A program made the position numbers and the translations under genes. From the NCBI RefSeq assembly GCF_000785535.1, contig NZ_CP007595.1, positions 2,998,439 through 3,062,438 on the forward strand: a DNA stretch of 64,000 nucleotides, written 5' to 3'. The DNA is from Arthrobacter sp. PAMC 25486 (GTDB lineage Bacteria > Actinomycetota > Actinomycetes > Actinomycetales > Micrococcaceae). How positions within the stretch are numbered: position 1 is the stretch's first letter; every line of letters starts with the position of its first letter. The notes below the pieces were generated by a model. That model worked only from the letters and a program-made list of their open reading frames with translations, was not told where the DNA came from and searched no databases. Below, one piece after another: positions 40,984-50,076 of the stretch.

Positions 40984-42908
40984 TGGATTCCGCAACGAAA
41001 ACCAATCCCGTACGGGTCAGGGCATCCGAACTTGAAGGCCGCGGCTGGTTGAACACCGGCGGGGTCGAGCTGAGCCTTGAGAAGTTGCGCGGCAAGATTG
41101 TCATCCTGGATTTCTGGACGTTCTGCTGCATCAACTGCCTGCACGTCCTGGACGAGCTGCGCCCGCTCGAAGCCGAATACAAGGATGTCCTGGTCACAGT
41201 TGGCGTGCACTCGCCCAAGTTTGAGCATGAGGCGGACCCCGTGGCATTGGCCGCGGCCGTGGAACGCTACGACATCACCCACCCCGTCCTCGACGACCCC
41301 GAACTCGTCACCTGGCAGGCCTACTCGGCGCGCGCCTGGCCAACCCTTGTTGTAGTTGATCCCGAGGGTTACATCGTGGCGCACCTCTCCGGCGAGGGCC
41401 ACGCGGCAGGCCTGGCCTCGCTGATCCCCGAACTGATCGCCAAGCACGAGGCCAACGGCACCCTGCACCGTGGCGACGGCCCCTACGTGGCCCCCGAGCC
41501 CGTGGCGCGCGATCTGCGCTTCCCGGGCAAGGTGCTGCCGCTGACCGACGGCAACTTCCTCGTCTCCGACACCGGCCACCACCGCCTCGTCGAAACCGGC
41601 CCCGACCTGACCACCGTGGTGCGCACCATCGGCTCCGGCACCAAAGGTTTCCTCGACGGCAGCGCCCAGGATGCGGAGTTCAACGAGCCGCAGGGCCTGG
41701 CGCTGCTCCCGGCCGAGCTGGCAGCGGAAGTCGGCTACGACGTCGTCATCGCCGACTCCGTCAACCACCGCCTGCGCGGCATCACGCTGGCGACCGGCGA
41801 GGTCCGCACCCTGGCCGGCAACGGTGTCCAGCGCCTGCTGGATGCCGGGCCCGCCCGCGTGAATGACGACGGCGCAGCCGCGTCGGAGACGTTCCTCGGC
41901 ACCGCGCCGCTCGAGGTTGCCCTGTCCTCGCCGTGGGATGTGGCCTACTCGCGCGTCTTGGACACGGTCATCATCGCGATGGCCGGCACCCACCAGATCT
42001 TCGGCTTCGCACCCGCCACCGGCGCCGTCACCGTGGTGGCCGGCAACGGGCTCGAGGGGTTGCTCGACGGGCCCGCGGACCAGGCCTGGTTCGCCCAGCC
42101 CTCCGGCGTCACCGAGGATGCCAAGGGCAACATCTGGATCGCCGACTCTGAAACCTCCGCCCTGCGCGTGCTGCAATTCGCGGCCGACGGCGGCGCAACC
42201 GTTGAGACGGCCATCGGTGAGGGCCTCTTTGACTTTGGCTTCCGCGACGGCGAGGCCGGCCAGGCCCGGCTGCAGCACCCCTTGGGTGTTGCGGTCCTGC
42301 CCGACGGTTCCGTGGCCGTCGCCGACACCTACAACGGTGCCGTGCGCCGCTACGACCCCGCGACGAAGACCGTCAGTACACTGGCCCGCGGACTGGCCGA
42401 GCCCAGCGACGTGCTGCTGGACGAATCGGGCGAGGTACCGCTGCTCATTGTGGTGGAGGCAAACCGGCACCAGCTGGTCCGCCTGCCCCTGCCCAAGAAC
42501 GCCTTGCAGGTTGATGAGGGTGCCGCCCAGACGCAGCGCCCCAAGACACCCATTGCCGCCGGCGAGCTGGCGCTAACCATCAATTTCTCCGCACCCACCG
42601 GGCAGAAGCTGGATGACCGCTGGGGCGATCCCACCCAGTTGAAGGTTTCCTCCACCCCGCCGGAACTGCTGCTCAGCGGCGAAGGAACGTCCATTGGTCT
42701 GCAGCGCACGCTGATGCTCTCACCCGATGTTCCTGAGGGTGTGCTGCACTTTACCGCCCGTGCTGCGGCGTGCGACGGCCCGGACGACGCCAGCGGCGAG
42801 ATTCCCGACCATGCGGCCTGCCACCTGTACCAGCAGGACTGGGGCATCCCCGTAGTCATTAGCGCCGATGGTGTCTCCGAACTGGCACTGGACCTCCGCG
42901 GGCTCTAG
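40983..42908 (+). CDS. NHL-repeat protein with N-terminal thioredoxin-like domain
   Basis: 641 residues from a GTG overlapping the upstream stop. Residues about 25-150 are thioredoxin-like with the redox motif FWTFCCINCLHVL (CxxC). Residues about 170-510 form NHL beta-propeller blades (for example FNEPQGLALLPAEL, VIADSVNHRLRGI, LQHPLGVAVLPDGSV, VADTYNGAVRRYDP). A C-terminal beta domain includes CDGPDDASGEIPDHAACHLY. The protein has no signal peptide. Coupling to the CopD/CtaG gene suggests a redox partner in copper or oxidase assembly, which is inference. Confidence 0.9.
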   Translation: MDSATKTNPVRVRASELEGRGWLNTGGVELSLEKLRGKIVILDFWTFCCINCLHVLDELRPLEAEYKDVLVTVGVHSPKFEHEADPVALAAAVERYDITHPVLDDPELVTWQAYSARAWPTLVVVDPEGYIVAHLSGEGHAAGLASLIPELIAKHEANGTLHRGDGPYVAPEPVARDLRFPGKVLPLTDGNFLVSDTGHHRLVETGPDLTTVVRTIGSGTKGFLDGSAQDAEFNEPQGLALLPAELAAEVGYDVVIADSVNHRLRGITLATGEVRTLAGNGVQRLLDAGPARVNDDGAAASETFLGTAPLEVALSSPWDVAYSRVLDTVIIAMAGTHQIFGFAPATGAVTVVAGNGLEGLLDGPADQAWFAQPSGVTEDAKGNIWIADSETSALRVLQFAADGGATVETAIGEGLFDFGFRDGEAGQARLQHPLGVAVLPDGSVAVADTYNGAVRRYDPATKTVSTLARGLAEPSDVLLDESGEVPLLIVVEANRHQLVRLPLPKNALQVDEGAAQTQRPKTPIAAGELALTINFSAPTGQKLDDRWGDPTQLKVSSTPPELLLSGEGTSIGLQRTLMLSPDVPEGVLHFTARAAACDGPDDASGEIPDHAACHLYQQDWGIPVVISADGVSELALDLRGL

Positions 42909-42929
42909 TAACTGTAGGCACGCGGCTCC

Positions 42930-43034
42930 CCACTTCGCCGAGGTGTGGGATGACGCCCTCTCCACTTCGCCGAGGTGTGGGATGACGCCCTCTTTGCCGC
43001 TGCACAGGGGGCGTGAACTCACACCTCGGCGGGC
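42930..43034. repeat. 32-bp tandem repeat pair plus inverted copy (repeat family 3)
   Basis: CCACTTCGCCGAGGTGTGGG followed by ATGACGCCCTCT occurs twice in perfect tandem (42930-42961, 42962-42993). An inverted relative, GGGGCGTGAACTCACACCTC (from 43007), follows. The core GAGGTGTGAG-TCACGCCC also appears as a 32-bp tandem pair at 46688-46751. It sits between convergent genes. Confidence 0.8.
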
Positions 43035-43068
43035 GCTGGGCGCGGGGAACTGCGCGGGGGTGGGGAGG

Positions 43069-44100
43069 TTAGTAGTCCAGCACAGGGGTGACGCCCACGT
43101 TGTTGCCCTTGATGGAGAGGGTTGCTGAGAACTTGAAGTCCTCGGCTTGCTTCATGTCGGAGATCAGCCCGGTGAACAGGTTTTGTTCCGTAAACTCAAC
43201 CTGGGCCTTGACCGTCAGCGGTGCCAAGACCCACTGGCCGCCATACGGGGAGATTGTGATGGCCGGGTACTCCAGGATGGACCATTTTACGGCCGAGGTG
43301 ATGCGGTTGTCGCTGCCTGCGCTCATGGGGCAGCCGGTGGGCATCAAGACTGCCTGTTCGGTGCAGCCGTCGAGGTAGGTATGGATGGTCCCGTCCACTT
43401 TGGATAGGAGCTCACTGGTGGGGCCGGTGGCCAAACCGACGGCGGCTACGCCTTCCGGTCCTGTCACTGCCCGCGCCACCGGGGGAGCGGCAAAGAGCGG
43501 GGAGCGGTATTCAAGTTCGTAGCGGCCGGGGTAAAACGTGGCAAAGGTGTTGCGCCCGTCAGGCATGTTGACGTCCACACCGTTGATGCTTGCCTGGTTG
43601 GCGTTGACAACTGAGACATCAATGTGGGGCAGGGTACTGGGGACCATCTGCCAGCTGTCAAAGAACAGCCATTGCTTGGGGCCGTGGAGCAGCTTGAAAT
43701 CGCTGGTCAGGGCGGCGCCGTCAACCGTGTAGCTGACGGTGACAACTTTCTGCTTGTCGTCGCCGTCCACAGCTGCGCCGATGCTGATGTCCTTCAGGCC
43801 TGTCATGGATGCGGCGAGTGCCGAACCGTCCAGGGCTGCAGCATTGGCGCTGGGTACTTTGGCTTGCAGCAGACCTAGGGCCTTCGCCCCATCGCCTGCC
43901 TTGAGCGCGTTTAAGTAATGGGAAACAGTGCGTTCCGGCCCAAAGTTTTTGTCATTGACGACGGCGATCGTCACGATGCAGGCGGCCAGGGCCAGCATTA
44001 GGACCAGAAGCCACGCTGCGGCAATTTTAATGAGTTGGGTCCCGTTCTTCACCTCGTCAACTGTACCGGGTTCGGACTCGGGGGCTTGAATTCCGGTCAT
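43069..44100 (-). CDS. Hypothetical single-pass membrane-anchored protein
   Basis: 343 residues: a cytoplasmic N-terminus of about 25, one membrane helix (WLLVLMLALAACIVTIAVVN), then a large extracytoplasmic part. Segment GPERTVSHYLNALKAGDGAK resembles the start of repeated NTF2-like/DUF4878 extracellular domains, and YLDGCTEQAVLMPTGCPMSA contains a conserved pair of cysteines. No enzyme motif is seen. Its ATG lies 2 nt after the HerA-like gene, so the two are co-transcribed. The pairing suggests a cell-envelope sensor or structural protein, but the function is unknown. Confidence 0.75.
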   Translation of the reverse strand: MTGIQAPESEPGTVDEVKNGTQLIKIAAAWLLVLMLALAACIVTIAVVNDKNFGPERTVSHYLNALKAGDGAKALGLLQAKVPSANAAALDGSALAASMTGLKDISIGAAVDGDDKQKVVTVSYTVDGAALTSDFKLLHGPKQWLFFDSWQMVPSTLPHIDVSVVNANQASINGVDVNMPDGRNTFATFYPGRYELEYRSPLFAAPPVARAVTGPEGVAAVGLATGPTSELLSKVDGTIHTYLDGCTEQAVLMPTGCPMSAGSDNRITSAVKWSILEYPAITISPYGGQWVLAPLTVKAQVEFTEQNLFTGLISDMKQAEDFKFSATLSIKGNNVGVTPVLDY

Positions 44101-44102
44101 GG

Positions 44103-45704
44103 TCAGCGGCGGCGCTTACGGGGTGCGGTGCCGAACATATCCCGGATCAGGTTCCTTCCCATGGAGCGGGCGGCACTCTTCAACCCGCCTGTCAGTCCGC
44201 TGCCAAAAGCCCCGCCCAAGGCGCCGATGACGTCGGAGGCGATGCCGCCGTCGTGCTTGGGAGAAGGCAGGGAGGCTGGGGGAGGGGGCGGCGGCAGGGG
44301 CGTGCCAACGGCCGGACCGGTGCGGGGCGGCTGCGGCGCCTCGGCAGGAACGGTCGCTGCAGCCAACTTCTCGAAGGCCGAGACGGGGTCGACGGCGGTG
44401 CCATAGGTGGGCAGCAGTGCGGAGGCGGCGATAACAGACGTGACGGTGGTTTCGGCGCTGGGACCCATGACTGAGCCGGGGGCGCGCAGGCGGGTCAGGG
44501 CAACCGGTGTTGGTGCGCCATTTTCATTCATGACGGTGACAACGGCCTCGCCAATGCCCGCGTTGGTCAGCACTTCCTCGAGGTCGTAATCGTTGATGGG
44601 GAAGGTGGAAACGGTGGCCTTAAGCGCCTTGGCGTCCTCGGGGGTGAAGGCGCGCAGGGCGTGCTGGACACGGTTGGCCAGCTGGGCCAGGACGTCGGAG
44701 GGGACGTCCTTGGGGGTTTGGGTGACGAAGAAGATGCCCACACCCTTGGAGCGGATGAGCCGCACGGTCTGGGTGATGGCGGCCAAAAACGCCTTGCTGG
44801 CATTGTTGAACAGCAGGTGCGCCTCGTCGAAGAAGAACACGAGCTTGGGCTTTTCAATGTCGCCGACCTCGGGCAAATCGCGGTACAAATCGGCCAGCAG
44901 CCACATCAGGAACGTGGAGAACAGCAGCGGCTTGTCTTGGACGCTGGGCAGTTCCAGGCAACTGATGACGCCGCGGCCGTCGGGGGCGATGCGCAGCAGT
45001 TCGGCCGTATCAAATTCGGGGGAGCCAAAGAACTCGCCCATGCCCTGGGCATCAAGGGTGATCAGGTTGCGCAAGATGACCCCGGCCGTGGCCTTGGACA
45101 GCCCGCCAAGTTCCTTGAGGTCGGCCTTGCCCTCATCGGAGGTCAGGAATGTGATGACGGCGCGCAGGTCCTTGAGATCATAGAGCTCAAAGTCCTTCGT
45201 GTCGGCGTAGTGGAACACCAATTGCAGGCTGGATTCCTGGGTTTCATTCAAGTCCAGGACACGCGAGAGCAGGATGGGGCCGAACGAATCGATGGTGGCC
45301 CTGACCGGCACGCCGTTACCGTTGCCGCCGAGTGCCAGGAATTCCACCGGGAACGCCTTGGATTCCCAGTGCTGGCCCAGTGCCTGGGTGCGGGCCGTGA
45401 GCTTGTCGTTGCCTTCCGCGGCTGTGGCAAGGCCAGTGAGGTCGCCCTTGATGTCGGCCATGAAGACGGGCACCCCAGCCGTGGACAGCTGTTCGGCAAT
45501 CATGTGCAGCGTGACAGTCTTGCCGGTGCCCGTGGCGCCGGCGACCAAGCCGTGCCGGTTCATCATGGCCAGCGGCAGGGCCACCTGCGCTTCGGGACGG
45601 ATCACGCCGTCGACCATGGCCGCGCCCAAGGCGATGGAGGGGCCTTCGAAGGTGTAACCGGCCTGGATCGCCGTGATCAGTTCTGCTGCAGATTTGGTAG
45701 CCAT
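44103..45704 (-). CDS. HerA-like/DUF853 ATPase
   Basis: 533 residues from ATG 45704 (MATKSAAELITAIQAGYTFE); a longer frame from 45731 is possible. A TACGCT hexamer ends 6 nt before 45704. Walker A is AGATGTGKTVTLH, Walker B is LVFFFDEAHLLF, and the arginine-finger region includes GVGIFFVTQTPKDVPSDVLA. This DUF853 branch resembles HerA/FtsK motor ATPases but normally lacks the NurA partner; none is here. The tail is low complexity and includes SPKHDGGIASDV, encoded by an exact 16-nt arm of the dispersed palindrome (44245-44260), then an amphipathic segment. Confidence 0.9.
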   Translation of the reverse strand: MATKSAAELITAIQAGYTFEGPSIALGAAMVDGVIRPEAQVALPLAMMNRHGLVAGATGTGKTVTLHMIAEQLSTAGVPVFMADIKGDLTGLATAAEGNDKLTARTQALGQHWESKAFPVEFLALGGNGNGVPVRATIDSFGPILLSRVLDLNETQESSLQLVFHYADTKDFELYDLKDLRAVITFLTSDEGKADLKELGGLSKATAGVILRNLITLDAQGMGEFFGSPEFDTAELLRIAPDGRGVISCLELPSVQDKPLLFSTFLMWLLADLYRDLPEVGDIEKPKLVFFFDEAHLLFNNASKAFLAAITQTVRLIRSKGVGIFFVTQTPKDVPSDVLAQLANRVQHALRAFTPEDAKALKATVSTFPINDYDLEEVLTNAGIGEAVVTVMNENGAPTPVALTRLRAPGSVMGPSAETTVTSVIAASALLPTYGTAVDPVSAFEKLAAATVPAEAPQPPRTGPAVGTPLPPPPPPASLPSPKHDGGIASDVIGALGGAFGSGLTGGLKSAARSMGRNLIRDMFGTAPRKRRR

Positions 45705-45734
45705 AACGAAAGCGTACCGTGACTCATCCAAGTC

Positions 45735-46661
45735 TTACCCCAAGAGGAAGGCAACCGCGAACATCGCGGGAATGGCCAGCACCGTCGTCAGCAGCACCGT
45801 GTCCTTGGCAACCGCAGCACCCACCTGGTAACGCTGCGCCGTGACGTAGACGTTCTGCGCCGTGGGCAGTGCGGCGGCAATAACGACGGCGAACAGTCCA
45901 GCCCCGTCCATGCCGAGGGCAAAGTGCCCCAACAGGAAGGCGACGAGCGGGTGCAGGATGAGTTTGAAGCCTGAGGCCAGGAGGATGTCGGGCCGCCTGC
46001 CATCAGCCGGGTTCAGGGGCTTGCTCGTGCCCAGGGACATGCCAAAGGCGATCAGGATGGAGGGGATGGCGGCGCCGGCAATGAGGTGCAGCGGCTCGGC
46101 CACGAGGGAGGGGAGCTGCCGGCCGGTGGCGGACAAGACCAGTCCCACGGCCGTTCCCAGGATCATGGGGTTGCTGACGATCTGCAGCAGAACCCGGACG
46201 GGGGTGGCGCGGTGGCCGCTGGTGAGGCTGTCGAGCAGCATGAGGTAAATGGGTGTGTAGAACGCCAGCTGAAACACCAGGACGGGCGCGATCAGTGCGG
46301 CATCACCCAGGACGTATGCCGCAATGGGAATGCCCAGGTTGGCCGCGTTGGCCGTTGATGAGGACATGGCGGCGAGCAACGACTCGGCAACTGTGCGTTT
46401 GAGCCAAAATCTTACGATCACCAGGAAAATGGCGGCCGTTGTGACGGCGCTAACCGCCGCGACCAGCAGCGGCTGGGCGAAAACCACATGGAGATCTGCC
46501 CTGGCCAAGGTTTCCACGAGCAGTGCGGGGCTTGCCACGAAGAAGGACAGCCTGCTGAGCACCATCTGGGCGTTCTCGCCCAGCACCTTTTTGCGGCCGA
46601 CAAACCAGCCCACCAGGATGATGAGCCAAACTACGGAGAATCCCTCGATGACAGCCAGCAC
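45735..46661 (-). CDS. AEC-family (auxin efflux carrier-like) transporter
   Basis: 308 residues from GTG 46661 with ten predicted helices in two inverted bundles. NAANLGIPIAAYVLGDAAL and ALPTAQNVYVTAQRY are the conserved crossover motifs of the AEC family, which exports small carboxylates such as malate. It appears leaderless: TATGCT at 46669-46674 (minus strand) ends 7 nt before the start. The HerA-like gene begins 30 nt downstream on the same strand, so an operon is possible. Confidence 0.88.
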   Translation of the reverse strand: MLAVIEGFSVVWLIILVGWFVGRKKVLGENAQMVLSRLSFFVASPALLVETLARADLHVVFAQPLLVAAVSAVTTAAIFLVIVRFWLKRTVAESLLAAMSSSTANAANLGIPIAAYVLGDAALIAPVLVFQLAFYTPIYLMLLDSLTSGHRATPVRVLLQIVSNPMILGTAVGLVLSATGRQLPSLVAEPLHLIAGAAIPSILIAFGMSLGTSKPLNPADGRRPDILLASGFKLILHPLVAFLLGHFALGMDGAGLFAVVIAAALPTAQNVYVTAQRYQVGAAVAKDTVLLTTVLAIPAMFAVAFLLG

Positions 46662-46687
46662 AGGTTACAGCATAGTGAACGCGACTA

Positions 46688-46751
46688 TCGAGGTGTGAGC
46701 TCACGCCCTGACCTACCCGTCGAGGTGTGAGTTCACGCCCTGACGTGCCCG
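46688..46751. repeat. 32-bp tandem repeat pair (repeat family 3)
   Basis: TCGAGGTGTGAGCTCACGCC and TCGAGGTGTGAGTTCACGCC start exactly 32 bp apart (46688, 46720), each followed by CTGAC-T(A)CCCG. GTGAGCTCAC is palindromic. The same core and period occur at 42930-43034. Confidence 0.8.
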
Positions 46752-46797
46752 GAGGGGAACGGGGGCCAAAGGTCACAACGCGTTGCGGCGAACGGCG

Positions 46798-47202
46798 TTA
46801 GCGGGACTGGGCGAGCGCCGGGCGCAACAGGCCCTCGGTGATGGCTTCCGCCGGGTCGGTTCCCAAGTGGACGATCCTGTTGTCCGCGTCGACATGCACC
46901 ACTGAGGGGACATAGTCGCGCGCCTCGGCCGTGGTCATCTGGGCGTAGGTCATCAAGATGACAAGGTCGCCAACGCCCACGAGGTGGGCGGCTGCGCCAT
47001 TGATGCCAATGACGCCGGAGCCGCGAACGCCGGCGATCGTGTACGTCTCCAGGCGTGCGCCGTTGGTGATGTCAACGATGGACACCATCTCGCCGGGAAG
47101 AATGTCAGCGGCATCAAGCAGGTCCGCATCGACTGTCACGGAGCCCACGTAGTGCAGGTCGGCATGGGTGACTGTTGCGCGGTGAATCTTGGACTTAAAC
47201 AT
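46798..47202 (-). CDS. panD: Aspartate 1-decarboxylase (proenzyme)
   Basis: 134 residues from ATG 47202. [20 protein letters not shown] then [20 protein letters not shown] contains the self-cleavage site Gly24-Ser25, which generates the pyruvoyl cofactor. [20 protein letters not shown] and VILMTYAQM follow. It makes beta-alanine for pantothenate and coenzyme A. A TATGAT hexamer ends 7 nt before the ATG (47210-47215), fitting a leaderless message. No other pan genes are nearby. Confidence 0.97.
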   Translation of the reverse strand: MFKSKIHRATVTHADLHYVGSVTVDADLLDAADILPGEMVSIVDITNGARLETYTIAGVRGSGVIGINGAAAHLVGVGDLVILMTYAQMTTAEARDYVPSVVHVDADNRIVHLGTDPAEAITEGLLRPALAQSR

Positions 47203-47301
47203 GGTTCGCATCATAACGGGGTCAAGTCTACCGCTGAACGTCAAGGGGATGCTGTGGGCTTCCTTATATATAGGTACCCGTTAGCGTTGGTCCGGCGGAA
47301 G

Positions 47302-48177
47302 CTACCGCCGCCCAACAGGCGTGAGCTTGCGGCCCATGATGGCGCGGGTCAGAGCGTCCACCACTTCGGTGTTCGCCAGTGGATTGCGCATCAAGGTGAA
47401 GTCCACATCTCCCACGGGCGGCAAGTCAAAACGCCTGGTGATGATTTTCAGATCTTCCGGCACGAGTGACGTCGGCATGACGGCAATGCCGATGCCTGCC
47501 CGCAGTGCCGCGAGCACTCCGCTGATTTGCTTCGTGGTGCAGGTGACGCGCCAGGTGCGGCCCGCATCTTCCAAGGCATCGAGGGCGAGCTTGCGGCTCA
47601 GGCTCGGCGCGGGATAGACGATGACGGGCACGGGATCGCCCGGTTCAAGGACCGTCTGCTCCAGGCCGACCCAGTCAAAGGTGTCCTTCTTGACGACCTC
47701 ACCCTCTTGCGCGCCGGACACCCACTTCACAAACACCAAATCCAGTGCACCGGCCTTCAGCCGGCGGTGCAGCTGGTCGCTCTGGCTCACGGTCAGTTCA
47801 AGGTTGATCTGAGGGTAGAGCTGGCGGAACTCGCGCAAAATGCGGGGCAGACCGGTGATGGCCAGGTCATCGGCGGTGCCGAATCGCAGCCGGCCGCGCA
47901 TGGCGACACCGGAAAAGTAGCGGGTTGCGGCGTCGTTGGCTGACAGGATGGTGCGGGCGAAGCCGGCCATGGCATCGCCGTTATCCGTCAAACGCAGTTC
48001 TCGGGTGTCGCGGGTGACCAGGACGCGCCCGGCCGCCTGCTCCAGTTTCCGCACATGCTGGCTGACGGTTGGTTGGCTGATTCCCAGCCGTTCCGCGGCG
48101 CGGGTGAAGTTGCGGGTATCGGCCAGCGCCAGGAAGGTCTTGAGCTGGACGGGGTCAAAAATGGGGGCATCCGACAT
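47302..48177 (-). CDS. LysR-family regulator
   Basis: 291 residues from ATG 48177, with AAGGAAG upstream. The N-terminal winged helix is FDPVQLKTFLALADTRNFTR, AAERLGISQPTVSQHVRKLE, followed by a periplasmic-binding-protein-like effector domain (about 90-285). Divergent from the MFS transporter at 48308 with a clear LysR box between, so it probably controls that transporter in response to a small molecule. Confidence 0.93.
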   Translation of the reverse strand: MSDAPIFDPVQLKTFLALADTRNFTRAAERLGISQPTVSQHVRKLEQAAGRVLVTRDTRELRLTDNGDAMAGFARTILSANDAATRYFSGVAMRGRLRFGTADDLAITGLPRILREFRQLYPQINLELTVSQSDQLHRRLKAGALDLVFVKWVSGAQEGEVVKKDTFDWVGLEQTVLEPGDPVPVIVYPAPSLSRKLALDALEDAGRTWRVTCTTKQISGVLAALRAGIGIAVMPTSLVPEDLKIITRRFDLPPVGDVDFTLMRNPLANTEVVDALTRAIMGRKLTPVGRR

Positions 48178-48211
48178 GGCGCACTTCCTTGGAACTATTA
48201 CGAGACTCAAT

Positions 48212-48232
48212 AGTATTTATAGGCATCATACT
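48212..48232. promoter_or_regulatory. LysR box (T-N11-A) between the LysR and MFS genes
   Basis: AGTAT, 11 nt, ATACT: an inverted repeat with the canonical T-N11-A core. It lies 35-55 nt upstream of the LysR gene and 76-96 nt upstream of the MFS gene. Confidence 0.8.
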
Positions 48233-48307
48233 CTTTCGACATAAATCGATGCCACCTATGGTTGAAGAAGTAAAGACCCACCACCCTCGAGTCCCAGGAC
48301 CAAACCG

Positions 48308-49639
48308 TTGACTCCCCCCTCAACATCGTCGAACGCCGCCCTGACAGCACCCATCAACCTAGTGACAACACGCCCCCCGTGGAATCAAACGTTCTCCTCG
48401 CTCAAGATCCGCAACTACCGCATCTTTGCCTCGGCCAACCTGTTGGCCGTCATTGCCTTGTGGATGCAGCGGGTGGCCCAGGACTGGATGGTCCTTGAGC
48501 TCTCTGGTTCGGTGACCGCCGTCGGAATTACCGTCTTCATGCAGTTCATCCCCTCACTCGTGCTGATGCCGCTGGGCGGCATCCTGGCCGATCGGTACTC
48601 CAAACGCCTGATTCTCATGATCAGCCAAAGTATGGCCGGTGCGCTGGCGGCCATCATGGCGGTTCTGGCACTGACCGGGAACCTTGCGGTGTGGCACATT
48701 TACGTCATCGCCTTCGTCCTGGGACTGGTGGTGGTGGCCGACCAGCCTGCCCGCCAGGTCTTCGTCAATGAGCTGGTGGGGCCCGCACAACTGCGCAACG
48801 CCATCAGCCTGAATTCCTCGATCTTCCAGCTGGGCGGCATGATCGGCCCCGCCGTCAGCGGTGTCATGATCATGGCCATCGGCGGCGGTTGGGCCTTCGC
48901 CGCCAACGCGCTGGCCTGCATCATCACGGTGCTCTCGCTGCTGCTGATCCGCAAGAACGAGCTGGTGCTCATGCCGCCAGTCAAGCGGGCCAAGGGCCAG
49001 CTGATGGAAGGCGTCCGCTACGCACTGAGCAAACCAACCATCGTCTGGCCGGCCGCCATGGCCGCCGTCTTTGCCGTGTTTGGGCTAAGCCTGCCTGTCC
49101 TGATGGCCGCCTACGCCAACAACGTGTTCGACGCCGGTGCCGGAGGCTACGGCCTGCTGAACACCTTGGTTGCGCTCGGTGCACTCTGCGGGGCCCTGGC
49201 CTCCACCCGCTTTGCCACGCTGCGGTTGCGTGGTGTCATGGCGGCTGCCGGCAGCTACGGGGTGATCCTGATGATCGCCTCACTGGCACCGAACATGGTC
49301 ACCTTTGGTGCTGTCATGGTGGTGGCCGGATTTGCCTCACTGCTGTTTTTGACGAGCTCCAACCAGTTGGTGCAGATGTCAACGAATGTGATGATCCGCG
49401 GCCGCGTCATGAGCTTGTACATCATGGTGCTGATCGGTGGGCAGGCCTTGGGCGGCCCGCTCATGGGTTCGCTCGCCGAGCACTGGGGCGTGCAATGGGC
49501 AACGCTTGTTGCCGGCGGCATGCCAGCCCTCGCCGCCCTCGTCTTTGCCGTGGTTCTTGCCAAGCGCGGCCAGTTGACACTGCGGCTGAACCTGCGCAGT
49601 GTCCGGCACCCGGTCTTTATTGAGCCAAGGACCAGCTGA
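48308..49639 (+). CDS. MFS transporter (EntS-like)
   Basis: 443 residues if it begins at TTG 48308, which has AGGA about 10 nt upstream; no ATG fits before the first helix. About 12 helices. The first cytoplasmic loop LMPLGGILADRYSKRLILMI is a good MFS motif A (GG-LADR--RR). FVNELVGPAQLRNAISLNSS is typical of the enterobactin-exporter-like DHA branch. Likely a drug or metabolite exporter under control of the divergent LysR protein. Confidence 0.88.
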   Translation: MTPPSTSSNAALTAPINLVTTRPPWNQTFSSLKIRNYRIFASANLLAVIALWMQRVAQDWMVLELSGSVTAVGITVFMQFIPSLVLMPLGGILADRYSKRLILMISQSMAGALAAIMAVLALTGNLAVWHIYVIAFVLGLVVVADQPARQVFVNELVGPAQLRNAISLNSSIFQLGGMIGPAVSGVMIMAIGGGWAFAANALACIITVLSLLLIRKNELVLMPPVKRAKGQLMEGVRYALSKPTIVWPAAMAAVFAVFGLSLPVLMAAYANNVFDAGAGGYGLLNTLVALGALCGALASTRFATLRLRGVMAAAGSYGVILMIASLAPNMVTFGAVMVVAGFASLLFLTSSNQLVQMSTNVMIRGRVMSLYIMVLIGGQALGGPLMGSLAEHWGVQWATLVAGGMPALAALVFAVVLAKRGQLTLRLNLRSVRHPVFIEPRTS

Positions 49640-49650
49640 GCCGCAGCTTT

Positions 49651-50076
49651 TCAGCACAGCGGGCCGGGCGGCCCCAGGGCGCCGTGGAGGTATTCCGCCA
49701 CGGCGCCCGGGTTTCGCAGCTCACACTCCCACACCGTGACAGTGGTCCATCCTTGCGCCGCAAGGGCGGCTAGTGCCTGCTTGTCACGCTCAACGGTCCG
49801 CGACCGTTTCGCGTCCCAGAAGTCTGAGTTTGTTGCCGGCTTGTGCGTGCCGTTGGGGCAGCTGTGGGAGTGCCAAAAACAGCCGTTGATGAAAATGGCG
49901 ACGTGGCGGCTGCGGAACACCATGTCCGGTGTGCCGGGCAGGTTATTGGCATGCAGTCTGTACCGGTAGCCCTCGGCAAATAACATCCGGCGCACCAAAA
50001 TTTCTGGCTTGGTGTCCTTGCTGTGGATGCGGGACATGACCCGATGGCGCTGTTCCCTGGTCAGTGAATCAACCAT
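49651..50076 (-). CDS. vsr: Very short patch repair endonuclease
   Basis: 141 residues: HRVMSRIHSKDTKPEILVRR, LPGTPDMVFRSRHVAIFING and CFWHSHSCPNGTHKPATNSD are the Vsr catalytic core, including the essential Asp and the zinc-site Cys/His. Vsr nicks T:G mismatches left by 5-methylcytosine deamination. It is normally encoded next to a cytosine methylase; no methylase or restriction gene is in the window, so it is an orphan here. Convergent with the MFS gene, 11 nt apart. Confidence 0.95.
   Translation of the reverse strand: MVDSLTREQRHRVMSRIHSKDTKPEILVRRMLFAEGYRYRLHANNLPGTPDMVFRSRHVAIFINGCFWHSHSCPNGTHKPATNSDFWDAKRSRTVERDKQALAALAAQGWTTVTVWECELRNPGAVAEYLHGALGPPGPLC

Noticed and set aside
40980..42470. 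496-codon minus-strand open frame opposite the NHL protein gene
   Set aside because: Pure shadow of the plus-strand gene; Gly/Val/His/Gln-rich translation without motifs.
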